A stretch of DNA of 34,254 nt from Chara braunii (taxonomy: Eukaryota; Streptophyta; Charophyceae; Charales; Characeae). The stretch covers positions 1,434,195 to 1,468,448 of the forward strand of contig BFEA01000006.1 of the NCBI GenBank assembly GCA_003427395.1. The letters run 5' to 3'. Both the position numbers and the translations under genes were made by a program. The notes beneath the pieces were generated by a model that did no database searches, had not been told where the DNA came from, and worked only from the letters and a program-made list of their open reading frames with translations. Position 1 is the stretch's first letter. Every line of letters begins with the position of its first letter. Shown one piece after another: positions 19,800 through 29,562 of this stretch.

Positions 19800-21039
19800 C
19801 AATCAAATATGCAATACTGCCTTCTTCCCACCTTTCCCCAGATGCAATCCCATAATCTGCTTTCAGTGAGACAACAAAAAACTGAAACTGAATTTGCACA
19901 ATCATTCCTTCACTTAGTCTGGATTGTGTCCTGAAAGTGAAACTGCAAAGTCAAAGTAGGGATACACACAGTTTACTCAGTCAAAACATAGCAATGAATA
20001 CAAATAGGGGTTATACTGGGTTTATAGAAGGAAAACAATGGTTACCTTTCAATCCCCTGCCTCCAAAACTCCTCCTGAGTTCCGGCAGAGCTCCCGCAAT
20101 CGGTGGGTTGATTCGCCACAGAGTCTTGCTGCGGTCCTACGGGTTGCAATCCCGTCTGCCGCCTTCCTCTCAGAACAGGATTAGACTTAGAGTAAGAAGG
20201 GCAGAAGATAAGGGGTTTCAGACTCTCTTGATACAAGAGAGGGACAAACTCAACTCTCAGGAGAGGGCCTCGTTACCTTGGTACGCCTGAGGGGCCCGCA
20301 ATGATGGCCGAAGTGCAGCAAGGATGGTCAAACCGTTAGTCAAAAATGTAGAGTAATCTCACCCTGACAGTCCTCCAAAACGCAGCGGTAACCCCGTTAC
20401 AAAAACTGATCACCTTCTCTAACTCACTGTTCTCTTACCTTTGATCGAAAAAGAGGTAGCAACCGCTCTCCGTGTACCGTAGGAAGCTTAAAGGACAATT
20501 TAGCAAGCCATCTTCTAAACACAACACCAGGCTACACAGTAGCACGTCCTCAAAAGTGAGTGGCAAACCCGAGGGAATAACTAGCCTATACGAACTGCAT
20601 CTGGGAACAGAAGCACAGTTTACGGGAGGGAGAACAACAACTCTCCTCTTTAGTACTCAATACCCCAAGTACGATCACACTGCACTGGGTAACAACGACC
20701 AAGTACATGTAGACCATGGTTGTAGTGTGGGTTCACATACGTGTGAAGCGAACTTAGTCACCACTGACTTGTTGAAGACAGTTCACTCTAGAAAACCAAA
20801 TAATTTTCTCAGAATAAATCGGTCGCACAACTCACAAGTTGTGGCCGTCTACAAAGAGTGATTCCCGTCCTTTTCAAGTGTCACCACGGACACAAGCGGG
20901 CACTCACGAGTACTGAGCGAGATAGCCCTTGCAAAGGGAGGTCCCCCGTAGTCCCAGTATAATTTCAGCGGCACTCCAGCGCAGATAGTTCTACCTCAAT
21001 CCCAACCTCCTCCAATCACCTCGTCACATCACCAAATGT
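19800..21039. other. No gene recognised
   Basis: Mixed sequence with short open frames (for example 19937-20290 and 20472-20861 on the plus strand), none with a recognisable domain. It may be retroelement-derived, but no LTR, PBS or pol motif was found. Confidence 0.5.
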
Positions 21040-21125
21040 CTGCCGCAATACTTGTCCCAGTCTCAAATCCAACTCACTTGGTCCCAAATTCGGTTCCAAG
21101 TGGTTCCACACTGCCGTCGAACAAC
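21040..21125. repeat. Possible diverged left end of repeat A
   Basis: TTGGTCCCAAATTCGGTTCC..GTGGTTCCA...GTCGAAC resembles the GGTCCCAAACGGTCCCAGAT...GGTCCCA...GTCAAAC leader of A2 (9350-9420). The match is short and partial. Confidence 0.35.
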
Positions 21126-21129
21126 CAAA

Positions 21130-21131
21130 TG

Positions 21132-21176
<45 letters not shown>

Positions 21177-21183
21177 TAATAAG
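21130..21183. repeat. (AAT)n microsatellite
   Basis: About 17 ATA/AAT triplets. Confidence 0.95.
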
Positions 21184-21284
21184 TGTGGGTCGTGGTGTTT
21201 GTCAAAAATAGTAGCACCTACGGCGTCAATGTCGTAAGCGCTAGCACCCTGACGGCCCCACCACCAAATGTCGTGCCGCTAGCA

Positions 21285-21450
21285 CCTCGTCCACTTCTTC
21301 CCCGAACCGGGTTGTCTCGGTTAGTGTTTTAGTTAAGACTGATAAGAGACAAAAAATCTCAAAATTATCGGAACCTAACACTTTAGGCGTTCAGTTTCAG
21401 ACATTACGTTCAATTTTCTCTTCCTCTACCAAAGGGATCTTATTCAATTC
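21285..21450 (+). repeat. Direct repeat F, copy 1
   Basis: It matches 22155-22340 (TCCACTTCTT.CCCGAACCG, TTATAGTTAAG..TGATAAGAGACAA-like, AAATTATCGGAA, TTTCAG.CATTACGT, GGGATCT.ATTC). The two copies lie 880 bp apart in the same orientation, so they could be terminal repeats of a small element or a local duplication. LTR ends (TG..CA) are not clear. Confidence 0.75.
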
Positions 21451-22154
21451 ACCTACGACTTAGGTGAAAAAGTTAAATCAAATTCATGTGTTTAAAGAAG
21501 ACGTGATCAGAGATCTCAAGCGAGTGTCGAACAGAAAAAGGGGGCGAGAGACGAATAAGCAATGTGATGTTAAACAGGATACCAAAGTAGGAAGACGATT
21601 GAGAGCGATAAAGGAGTAAGGGTCGGTCGCAACTCACCTTAATTTATTTTTGCTTAAACCACTCCGACTATTAAATCCACTCCTTTATCGGCTTAAGAGT
21701 TTAACGTTAATCAGTCAGTATCTGACGTTACTTTTGAGATAGGTGCCTTGATACCCAGGGACAACTCTTCACGTGAATATTCTTCCACTGTCCGAGCTTC
21801 ACGTTCTTCCTTTCTCACTTTACTTGCTTCGCTTCTTTTACCGGCAACCCTTCTCTTACATCCAGGTTAACTAATTGACTCTCGCGAAAGTGTTCTCCTT
21901 CTTAGTTTTCATGATTACTTATCTTTTTATTTTTTCGGTATTCATCTCTCCTCTCCTCCCTTAGCTGGCAAGGCTGATTCTCTAAATTTCATTTTTCTCA
22001 TTCGGCCGTCCGAGTTTCACTCCTTTTTCCGACATGGTAGTCTCATTCCTTCCCCGCGACGTTTTTTCCTCTCCCTCGTAGTGTTCGTTGCATTTGCCAA
22101 TTTTCTCAATCCCTGTTCAACCGTCTAACCCCAACAATCTCCTTCCTCATTTTT

Positions 22155-22340
22155 TCCTCCGCTCCTCCTCCACTTCTTTCCCGAACCGCGTTTTCTCACC
22201 TAGTGTTATAGTTAAGCTTGATAAGAGACAACGAATCCCGAAATTATCGGAATCTAAAGTCTTTAGATGTTTAGTTTCAGGCATTACGTCCAATTTTTTC
22301 TTCCCCTACCAGAGGGATCTGATTCCCATAATTTTCTTGC
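22155..22340 (+). repeat. Direct repeat F, copy 2
   Basis: Second copy of the repeat at 21285-21450, diverged at about one base in six by eye. A short plus-strand frame through it has no recognisable product. Confidence 0.75.
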
Positions 22341-22570
22341 GACTCGCGGCTTGAAGCTATCTATCTGCCATCAATGTTTGCATGTACTCTGAAAGTTGAT
22401 CTCATCGAAAAATAAATTAAAAGATAAAAGACAGAAAAAAAGAAACTAAATGTTAGAGAAGCAACAAATCTAATTTTTAATCCCTCACCTCATGACGCCA
22501 ACTATCAAAAAGGGGCCTAAAAGAAACAAAGAAAGTAAATCTAATAACTAATTTTCCTAGCAAGTTCATG

Positions 22571-22710
22571 GGTTCAAGACCTGACCACCTTGAGCCGTTG
22601 CAAAACATGACTCCTTATAAAAAAAACGAGTTAGCTCAGCGGCAATTTAAGTTCATTTTCTAGATCCGCGTCCTGTGAGCCTAAGCACTTACCTATTGTG
22701 CTATCTCCCA
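22571..22710. promoter_or_regulatory. tRNA-like boxes (B-box, A-box; minus-strand D-arm)
   Basis: The plus strand has GGTTCAAGACC (22571-22581, B-box consensus) and TTAGCTCAGCGGC (22631-22643, A-box consensus), in the wrong order for one tRNA. The minus strand from 22710 reads GGGAGATAGCACAATAGGTA followed by AGTGCT, with a D-arm-like AGCAC/GTGCT stem. These look like fragments of tRNA-derived SINE heads and not an intact tRNA. Confidence 0.4.
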
Positions 22711-22872
22711 TATTTGAAACCACGGGAGTTATTCAATATACAAAGTAAGAGGCTAAGGTCATAATTCGTAGGAGCCATTCAACCGATTTTTTGCCCCGCC
22801 TTGGTCAAAATTGTATTCACATTAATGAAAAACAAGGTAACGTGGCTTTTCTTCCTCGATCTCAGGGGACGG

Positions 22873-23690
22873 TGTCAGACCAAATACCCTTACAAGGGTA
22901 TTTGGCCATGCTTTTGCATTTGACACAACGACGGTGTCGGCTACCATGACGGGGCCGGTCTGGAATGGAAAGGGTGTGCGCGCTTTGGCGTGACACTTGA
23001 AACGATTTACTCGGCCATTGAGGCCCGGGTGAATCGTTGAGAAAATTTCGAGAGTATGAGTGTGCGTTGTTATGACGTGCGCTGTGATGGTTAGGATTAG
23101 TAATACCCTCTGACCGAAAAGGTCGAGGGGTTGATTGAGTTAATGCTGTATTGGGTAGATCTACGACACACACTGAGACTTGGCCTGGTACCTGCATACC
23201 TACCGGTAATGGGCGCCTAAAAATGCCAGCTTTTGTCTTCCTCTACTCGGCCTCCGAATCGGGTACTCGACACATCTATCTTTACTTGGTGAGGTACCGA
23301 CTTACCTACTACTTGAGTGTTTCCGCTGCTCCTAAAGTGTCGCGGGTCTCTTTCCCTGCCACTAAAGTGTTTTCCCCGCCCCGACCCTCAATGTCGCGAC
23401 CACAGGTCAAATACCGGCCCTTTAGGCCTTCCAATCAACTAAGTACCCAGGCGGGTCGCACACACACTCCCCCCGACAAACACTCAGATAGGCATGCAGA
23501 CCGGCAGGAGTGTACGTGTGCATACGTAGAAAACGGGCTCAGGCTACTAGGCGGACTGAGCCCCACTCCTCCACATATACCGAGTTGCTCCTCTTCTACT
23601 CGAAGTAGGAGCTAGCTCAATGGGTTTCGGTGTGGGTTAAGGATCAAGTGACTTAGGGATCGAATCCATCCGACCCCGAGCTAGCTCCTT
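22873..23690 (+). repeat. Dispersed repeat B, copy 1
   Basis: About 750 bp align at high identity with 32034-32790 in the same orientation. It starts TGTCAGACC; from 22880 CCAAATACCCTT pairs with AAGGGTATTTGG over ACA. Interior landmarks are ATTTGACACAACGA.GG, GACGGGGCCGGTCTGGAATG, CTCTGACCGAAAAGGTCGAG, GTGTTTTCCCCGCC and CACATATACCGAGTTGCTCC. It ends in a tRNA-like module. Open frames at 22862-23197 (minus) and 23151-23615 (plus) are partly shared by the second copy but have no recognised domain. Confidence 0.85.
23608..23688 (+). promoter_or_regulatory. tRNA-like module with perfect acceptor-like arms
   Basis: GGAGCTA (23608-23614) and TAGCTCC (23682-23688) are a perfect 7-bp inverted pair 81 nt apart, followed by TTTTT. 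Inside are an A-box-like TAGCTCAATGGG (23613-23624) and a B-box-like GGGATCGAATCC (23656-23667). The T-arm is about 13 nt too far from the 3' arm for a real tRNA. The minus strand gives a second A/B pair (GGAGCTAGCTCGGGG, GGATTCGATCCC) matching the module in repeat A. It looks SINE-like and could be transcribed by polymerase III; not shown. Confidence 0.5.
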
Positions 23691-24236
23691 TTTGACTAGG
23701 AGCTCTTCTTTGGTTTCACCCGGTTTCAATAGGTCGGGACTCGAAGCCGTGACCTCGAGATCCGAGTTAGCTAGAGTTAGTAGTTACTGTTAGCATCGTT
23801 TGAAAACGAGGGTACAACACTTGGTATGTACGGGCAGTTAGTAGTTAAATTATTTTATTTTTGTTTCTTTTTTTAACATTTTCTGTTACTAATAGTTAGA
23901 TCCGTTTCCTTCTTATTTTTGTTTTTACTTTCTTTTTTTTTCCCTACCTCGTGGTTACCCCAAGTCTCCAAAGATTCACTTTAGTGAATCTGCGTAGGAA
24001 TGTCGGGCAGATTCGTTTCGACGAAATCTGCTCGACTCCAGGCGCAGCGACCTGAGACTTTGGCCCTCGTAATTGGGTTGAGTGCTCGACGAGCAATCAC
24101 AACGCGTGCGTAGCAGCACACAGGCGAAGGATGCAGGAAGGAGCGAGAGGAGCACTTTGGGGAGAAAAGTGGAAGGGAGAGTCGCGCAGAGAGGGTAGCG
24201 CGTCCGAGCAAGAAAGAAGATGGTCGCGCGAGGAGC

Positions 24237-24355
24237 GGAAGAAGAAGAAGAAGAAGAAGAAGAAGAAGAAAAAGAAGAAGAAAAAGAAGAAGAAGAAGAA
24301 GGAGGAGGAGGAGAAGAAGAAGAAGAAGAAGAAGAAGAAGGAGAAAGAGGGGAGA
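24237..24355. repeat. (GAA)n purine tract 1
   Basis: About 119 bp of almost pure GAA/GGA, lying inside the region of the decayed 18S gene. Frames through it are low-complexity artefacts. Confidence 0.95.
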
Positions 24356-24877
24356 AGCGATATACTTACCTGGCGACTTAATCAATGTTGGTCGAGTTCC
24401 GGGCGTATGTTTCAATGTGGTGGCGCAGGTGGCTACGGCTATGTACCGGCTGCTTATCTTATGAGAAGGTGGAGACTGTGGGATGCGTGATACATCCGTC
24501 GATGGCTTCGCAAGGTCGGATCCCCCATTCGCCCGACTTGTTGAGGATGAGCGCATGTGTTTGTCTTACTCTCCGTGCCGTATCTCGGTGTACTACACTT
24601 CGTGTCGGATCGTGCTGCGTTGGTGGGCCGGAGAGCATCGATCACAATCGACTGACGACGACAACAACGAGAGGGTGAGAATAGGTAAGTTTTCAAACTC
24701 GCATCTGGCTCCCTGCTACTTTCATCAGTAACATGAGCAAAATCGAACGAATCAACCGCTAGAACATGTGAGTGTGCGTGTGTGCATAGCGCAACCGATC
24801 TCAAACTGTTATCATGAGGACAATAAAAAACGAATAAATCTCCCGCTAGAATATGAAAAATATGTCACCCGTGTATA

Positions 24878-24880
24878 TGC

Positions 24881-24915
<35 letters not shown>

Positions 24916-24916
24916 G
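24878..24916. repeat. (GT)n(GA)n compound microsatellite
   Basis: GTGTGT followed by GAGAGA, between the weak and strong 18S matches. Confidence 0.95.
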
Positions 24917-25365
24917 AAGAGAAAGGGGGGAGAGCAGATAGGACTCATGAAGAAGCACACTGAGGTGGAACGAGAAGGAGAGGAAAAAGAAGAAGACGAA
25001 GAGGGGGAGGGAGTTGCGTACCTGGGACGCACACACCCTACACCGATGAATCCGGCTATTGCTTTGCCTGGGTCGAAAAGTCCGCGTAACCTTCTTAAGG
25101 TTCATCGCGACCGGGGTAGAGTCTTGTAACTATCGATCTTGAACGGGAATGCCAGAAAGCGCGAGTCATCAGCTCGTGGTGATTACTACCCTGCCCTTTG
25201 TACACACCGTCCGTCGCTCCTATCGATTGATTGGTCGGGTGAGAAGTCGGGATCGTGGTGATTTTGGCGGGAGCCGCCGAGGGTGTTGTGAGAAGTTTGT
25301 CGGACTTACCATTTAGAGGGAAGAGAAGTGAATTGCGTGGTAGGAAGGAGAAGATAGCGCAAGAA

Positions 25366-25545
25366 AGAGGAGGGAGAAGGAGAAGAAGCAGGCGGAGAAG
25401 AAAAGAGGAGGAAGAAGGAGAAGAAGCAGGTGGAGAAGAAAGAGGAGGAAGAAGAAAAAGAAGAAGACGGAGAGGAAAAGGGCGGAGGAAGAAGAAGAAG
25501 AAGAAGAGGAAGAAGAAGGAAGGATGAAGAAAAAGGGCGAGGAGA
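25366..25545. repeat. Purine-rich tract 2
   Basis: About 180 bp of GAA/GGA/GAAG repeats that starts where the 18S match ends. Confidence 0.9.
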
Positions 25546-25720
25546 GTCATGCGCAAAGAGGGGCGTCATGTGCAAGAAGAGGAGAGAATCTCGATCGGGG
25601 AGGCGGAGACATGCGCATGATTGGATTGCGGTCAAGGAGTGCGCAGGAAGAGACAAGGGATGCGCGGGGAGATACCGTGAGCAAGAACGAAGAGCGATGG
25701 ACACGCAGAGGAAGAAGACG

Positions 25721-25806
25721 CTCAAGATGAAGAAGAAGAAGAAGAAGAAGAATAAGAAGAAGAAGAAGAGGAAGAAGAAAAAGAAGAAGAGGAGAAGGAG
25801 AGGAGG
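25721..25806. repeat. (GAA)n purine tract 3
   Basis: About 85 bp of GAA repeats that end just before a minus-strand 5' splice-site consensus (CAGGTAAGCG, near 25818). Confidence 0.95.
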
Positions 25807-25927
25807 TGGCGCTTACCTGACATGCTAGTCGAAAATGACGATGACCGTGTACAGGGCACTTACCATTCGAATGTACCGAACAGGGAATATGGGTTGTTTA
25901 CGTTCGTTTTGTTGATATTTTTATTGA

Positions 25928-26023
25928 AAATATTATTATTATTGACGTTATTATTATTATTAGTTATTTGTGATTATTATTTTTATTATTATTATTATTG
26001 TTATTATTATTATTATTATTATA

Positions 26024-26059
<36 letters not shown>

Positions 26060-26075
26060 TTTTGTTATTATTGTT
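25928..26075. repeat. (TTA)n microsatellite
   Basis: Long imperfect TTA/ATT array forming the left border of repeat E copy 1. Confidence 0.95.
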
Positions 26076-26094
26076 ACTATTATATTATTATTGT

Positions 26095-26540
26095 GTTTTA
26101 ATCCTCGCTATACTATGTAATGGTTGAACTGTTAGGGGGTAGACGTGCGATTGGTGGTCTTCAGGCAGGAGTGTGTGGGTGATCAGGGTCTGAGCGAGAG
26201 TGACGAGATACGTACCTGGTACGTGAAGAGAGGTCAGTTATGAAGGTTGACAGTCATGTACATTGGTCTTCGAAAGTTGAAGTGAGCCTGTTGTGTGAAC
26301 TCATCTGTAGGTAGGATAGTCGGAAAGAGTAGGCTGGGCGCCAGACAGAGAGGAGCGACTTTGGATATTGTGTTGGTGTGACCCACGGACTTGAACATTG
26401 GCTCATTACTTCATTGTATAGCTCTAAATGGATGGTTTCTCGGTGCATTTGTACTCTCTGCTTGGACGCGACTACTTGGACATCTGTGTGATTTCGCAAC
26501 TTGTTTTTTTGTATATCGGTCACACTCGTATTCCTTACAT
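26095..26540 (-). repeat. Repeat E, copy 1
   Basis: It aligns with 29098-29460 and more loosely with 27781-28150. Landmarks are TTAATCCTCGCTATACTATG, GTGGGTGATCAGGGTCTGA, GAGATACGTACCTGG, AAGTGAGCCTGTTG, GGCTGGGCGCC, GAACATTGGCTCA, CACTCGTATTCCTTACAT. It is bordered on both sides by (TTA)n. On the minus strand it carries a 5' splice-site consensus (CCAGGTACGTATCTC). No recognised protein. Confidence 0.75.
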
Positions 26541-26588
26541 ATTATTATTATTATTATTATCATTATTATTATTATTATTATTATTACT
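26541..26588. repeat. (ATT)n microsatellite
   Basis: Right border of repeat E copy 1. Confidence 0.95.
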
Positions 26589-26700
26589 ATTGCAATGAAC
26601 TTCAACTGGAAGATACTTGTCAGATGTCGTAGTGCGAATAGGCTCAGATCTACACAATGTTTTCACTAATCATAGAACAGATATCTGATATGATGTCTCG

Positions 26701-27000
26701 TTACCAACAGACGAAGAGAGTGGAGGGGGAACAGACAGATGAGAAGGTTGGAGAAATAATCAAAGAATAGCCCGACTTAACCCACTCCTTCTCTGGGCTT
26801 TCTGTCGCCTCCACGTCATCAAACAGTACCCGGTAACAAGTCGGACAAGTCCTGGTTACACAGAAGTGCCATGTGACATTGTTCTCTCGTAGACAATAGA
26901 GACAATTAGCGGCACACAATATCAACGTCAACCTCAGACAGGTGTACCAGATCCCAAACATCCATAGATCCCGATCTCCTTCCTTGTTACGACCAGTCAC
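26701..27000 (-). CDS. Cysteine-rich reading frame, possible LINE zinc-finger relic
   Basis: An unrecognised 99-codon minus-strand frame with a balanced amino-acid make-up, unlike the repeat-derived frames around it. Its middle reads C-L-Y-C, then 8 residues, W-H-F-C, five residues, C-P-T-C. The C-x2-C-x8-H-x6-C part resembles the zinc finger at the C-terminal end of many non-LTR reverse transcriptases, and C-x2-C...H-x-C...C-P-x-C also resembles part of a RING finger. No reverse transcriptase motif lies upstream on the minus strand (27001 upward is a minisatellite). It may be a captured exon, a LINE scrap or chance. Confidence 0.25.
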   Translation of the reverse strand: MTGRNKEGDRDLWMFGIWYTCLRLTLILCAANCLYCLRENNVTWHFCVTRTCPTCYRVLFDDVEATESPEKEWVKSGYSLIISPTFSSVCSPSTLFVCW

Positions 27001-27034
27001 CTCATGTAAACAGCATGGTCGATGCTACACCAAC

Positions 27035-27376
27035 ATTGCAGACAGATGGCCGGTGCCACATCAACAGTGTAAACTGATGACCTGTGCCAACACTGTAGAC
27101 AGGGTGGCCAATGCCACGTCAGCTGCAGAGACAGGCGGCAGCGCCACAGCTACTGAAACTAGTGGCAATGCCACGTCATCAGTAGAGACGGGTGGCATTA
27201 GCCACATCAGCAATGCAGGCAGGTGGCTGCGCCACTTCAGCACTGTAGACCGATGGCCTACGCCACAGCAACAGTGTAGACAGACGGCAGCGCCACATCG
27301 GCAATGTCGACAGGTGGCATGTGCCACATCAGCAATGTAGATCAGTGGGATGCGCCACATCAGCAATGCCTAGCGC
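27035..27376. repeat. Minisatellite with GTGGC-NNN-GCCAC hairpin in each unit
   Basis: About ten units of 27-37 bp carry the pattern (A/G)CAGGTGGC, 3-4 variable bases, GCCACATCAGCAATG. Clear GTGGC/GCCAC stems occur near 27163, 27221 and 27315. The three or four loop bases differ in almost every unit (ATTA, TGC, ATGT, AAT). Confidence 0.85.
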
Positions 27377-27621
27377 ACATAATAGATAGTGCCAACATGC
27401 TGCCACAGTCCGGCGCCATCAACAATGCCAGCGTCAAGGCAGCATAGCAAGATTGAAGGTTGACCTTCCAGAGGCCAAACTTTATGTAGTGTTTGACGAG
27501 GCAGTCTGGCCTTAGGTCTCTCACCCACAGTCATACAGATTGACTCACAGTCGAGGGTCTGGACTGTGTGTGGTTGCAGACCTCCACCTGGTCCTGAAGT
27601 CGTTTAAGTACCTGCAATACA

Positions 27622-27720
27622 AACATACAGACATACATACTGACAAACGGACAGACAACATACAGACAACAGACAGACAGACAATAGACAGACAGACAGA
27701 CAGACAGACGGACAGACGTT
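27622..27720. repeat. (GACA)n microsatellite
   Basis: CAGACAGACA-type repeats, followed by a purine run (27721-27770) just before a minus-strand CAAGGTATG splice-donor consensus. Confidence 0.95.
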
Positions 27721-27780
27721 GAGAGAAAGAGAGAGAAAAAAAAAAAGGGAGAAGGGAGAGAGAAGAGAAACATACCTTGT

Positions 27781-28150
27781 TCTAATGGCGGTCTGCAGGA
27801 GCGGCATCGATTTGTGCATTGGTCGTCAGCTGCGAAGTGGTTCCAATTGTTGTCGTAGTATAGGCTGGAGTAGTGTCTGGTAGGGTAGGCTGGGCACTGA
27901 ACGTTAGGCCAGAAAAGCCGCATTGTCTTCCCTGTGGGTAACAGCAGTAGGGGTTGTTTCGGACATTCGGATTCACTGTCTTGTTCTCATTTTGACGCAC
28001 ATCTTAGTGCTTAACATTTTTTTGTTGGGAACACGATTATTTGGGTTGCAATATGCCGCAACGGTATGATTCTCTATCTATTGCTCCCACTCATATTTCT
28101 TGCATATAATGACTATAATTAATACTATTGTTATTATTATTATTTCTATA
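27781..28150 (-). repeat. Repeat E, copy 3 (diverged)
   Basis: It shares with E1/E2 the GGCTGGGCACTGA segment, an ACTCATATTTCTTGCATAT end and a short (ATT)n border at about 28120-28145. The minus-strand frame at 27782-28000 has no recognised domain. Confidence 0.5.
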
Positions 28151-29097
28151 ATTAGACTTGTCTTCTTAACACTTAGCAGACATACAAACAAATGACGATC
28201 ACATTGATGATCTGCGCCCGCAGAAAGCTCAGAGGCAATGTAGCAAAGAACACAGTTCAGATGCAAGCTTGCCTCGATTGGCTATGGTCAAGCAACTTCA
28301 CTCTGCAACTTATTCGCACACACACAAACTCCGGATCTCCCTAGATATCCCAACACATATGTGCAAGGTCATTCTATACTCACACACTCATAATTTGCGG
28401 TTCTGCAGGCGTAACGGCTATGGGCGTCGTCTTCCTCCTCCTACTAACAGGCTCAGCTATGACCGACTTACTCCTCAAATAGCCCATTTCGACATCGGGC
28501 ATCTGCAGACCACCTCGCACGAGACGTCTGGGCAGCGCTTCTGCATGGTTCGCAGCAAAATGAATGAATGGTTGGACGCTGCCTCTTGATTTATACTTCT
28601 GTTGGTCGTTGGTCTGCTCCTCTCCACCAGACGCTTGGTGCACACAGTCCCACATGGTACCCGCTGACCGGACAAAGTGCAACTGGGACAGGGTAATGCT
28701 GACTTGATGCAGCTGGACTGGTCGCTTGCCCACTTGCCTCTGCTCTTACATGAGCAACACTCGAAAGGCCACTTTCGAACCTTCTGGAAGTCTGTAGACT
28801 CGGCCTTTTGGGTCCGCAACAGCTACGACCTTAACCTTTCAGGACTGTAATGGCTACGGCCCGGTACAACTATGACCTCTACTCGATGGACCTACAGATT
28901 GAACCCCGACAGCAACATAGACCTACGATAGACAACGGTCAACAGTCAAGACACATGTCACGGGTTCAAACACATACAGGGTCGGCTTGATGTTGTACAC
29001 GGGTGCATAAGGTCTAGGGATCGAGCCCTGGCATCTGCATCTGCTACTGCTAAGGAAAAACCGTTTTTATTATTATTATAATTATTATTATCATTAT
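28151..29097. other. No gene recognised; one tRNA-like B box
   Basis: A Cys-rich minus-strand frame (28475-28819) and its overlapping frames have no recognised domain. AGGGATCGAGCCCTGG (about 29015-29030) is a B-box-like T-arm with an AGGG/CCCT stem, and GGGTTCAAACAC lies about 50 bp upstream. No A box is clear. Confidence 0.45.
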
Positions 29098-29460
29098 ATC
29101 TTAACCCCAGCTATAATATGTGGGTGGTCAGGGTCTGATGAGAGGAGATGAGATACATACCTGATGCAAGAAGAAGACCGGTTGTGGAGTAGGCGTCATA
29201 TACATTGACCTTGTCGAAGTGAGCCTGTTGCAAGAGTGTAGGTAGGACAACAAGGATGAGTACAGTAGACTGGGCACCACATAGTAAGAACGACATTGAA
29301 TACTGAGGGTTTGAACACTGGCTCACGAGGTCACTATGTCGCTCTCATTTGGATGGAATCCTGGTACATTTCAGTTCTCTACTCGTTACATGACTCTCTG
29401 GACTTCTGCATGATTGATTGTAACTTAGACTTTTGTGTATCGCGTTCATTCATTTTATTG
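29098..29460 (-). repeat. Repeat E, copy 2
   Basis: It aligns with 26095-26540 over its whole length (GTGGGTGGTCAGGGTCTGA, GAGATACATACCTG, AAGTGAGCCTGTTGC, GACTGGGCACC, GAACACTGGCTCA). It too is flanked on both sides by (ATT)n (29060-29095 and 29459-29562). Confidence 0.75.
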
Positions 29461-29499
29461 AATTATTATTATTATTATTGTTATTATTATTACTATTAC

Positions 29500-29560
<61 letters not shown>

Positions 29561-29562
29561 TG
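29459..29562. repeat. (TTA)n microsatellite
   Basis: About 34 triplets forming the right border of repeat E copy 2. Confidence 0.95.

Larger units (their letters stand above)
23943..25342 (+). pseudogene. Degenerate nuclear 18S rRNA gene
   Basis: The 3' part is unmistakable. 25022-25342 follows the 3' domain of plant 18S rRNA in order: ACACCCTACACCGATGAAT, GCCTGGGTCGAAAAGTCC-like, AGCGCGAGTCATCAGCTCG, CCCTGCCCTTTGTACACACC, CGTCGCTCCTATCGATTG, then helix 44 and CTTACCATTTAGAGG. Many C-to-T changes (for example ACCGTCCGTC for ACCGCCCGTC) remove it from functional 18S. Upstream, weaker collinear matches appear: TACCTCGTGGTTACCCC..GTCTCCAAAGATT like the 5' end (23945-23977), TCGTAATTGG (24067-24076), CTTATCTTATGAG (24452-24464), ATGGCTTCGCAAGG (24501-24514) and GTTGGTGGG..CGAGAG (24619-24675). 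If right, a whole 18S gene is present but shortened and split by (GAA)n and (GT)n/(GA)n tracts. No ITS, 5.8S or 28S was recognised. Confidence 0.7.

Noticed and set aside
25022-25342. Functional 18S rRNA gene
   Set aside because: Many substitutions in universally conserved positions, no recognised ITS or 5.8S after it, and microsatellites interrupt the upstream part.
24131-25828. Lys/Glu- or Leu/Ser-rich proteins from the purine tracts
   Set aside because: Low-complexity translations of (GAA)n on either strand; parts of the region are decayed 18S rRNA.
28475-28819. Cys-rich small protein (CCSCKS...CPSC...CGTVC)
   Set aside because: No recognised spacing pattern, three frames overlap there, and no conservation evidence is available.
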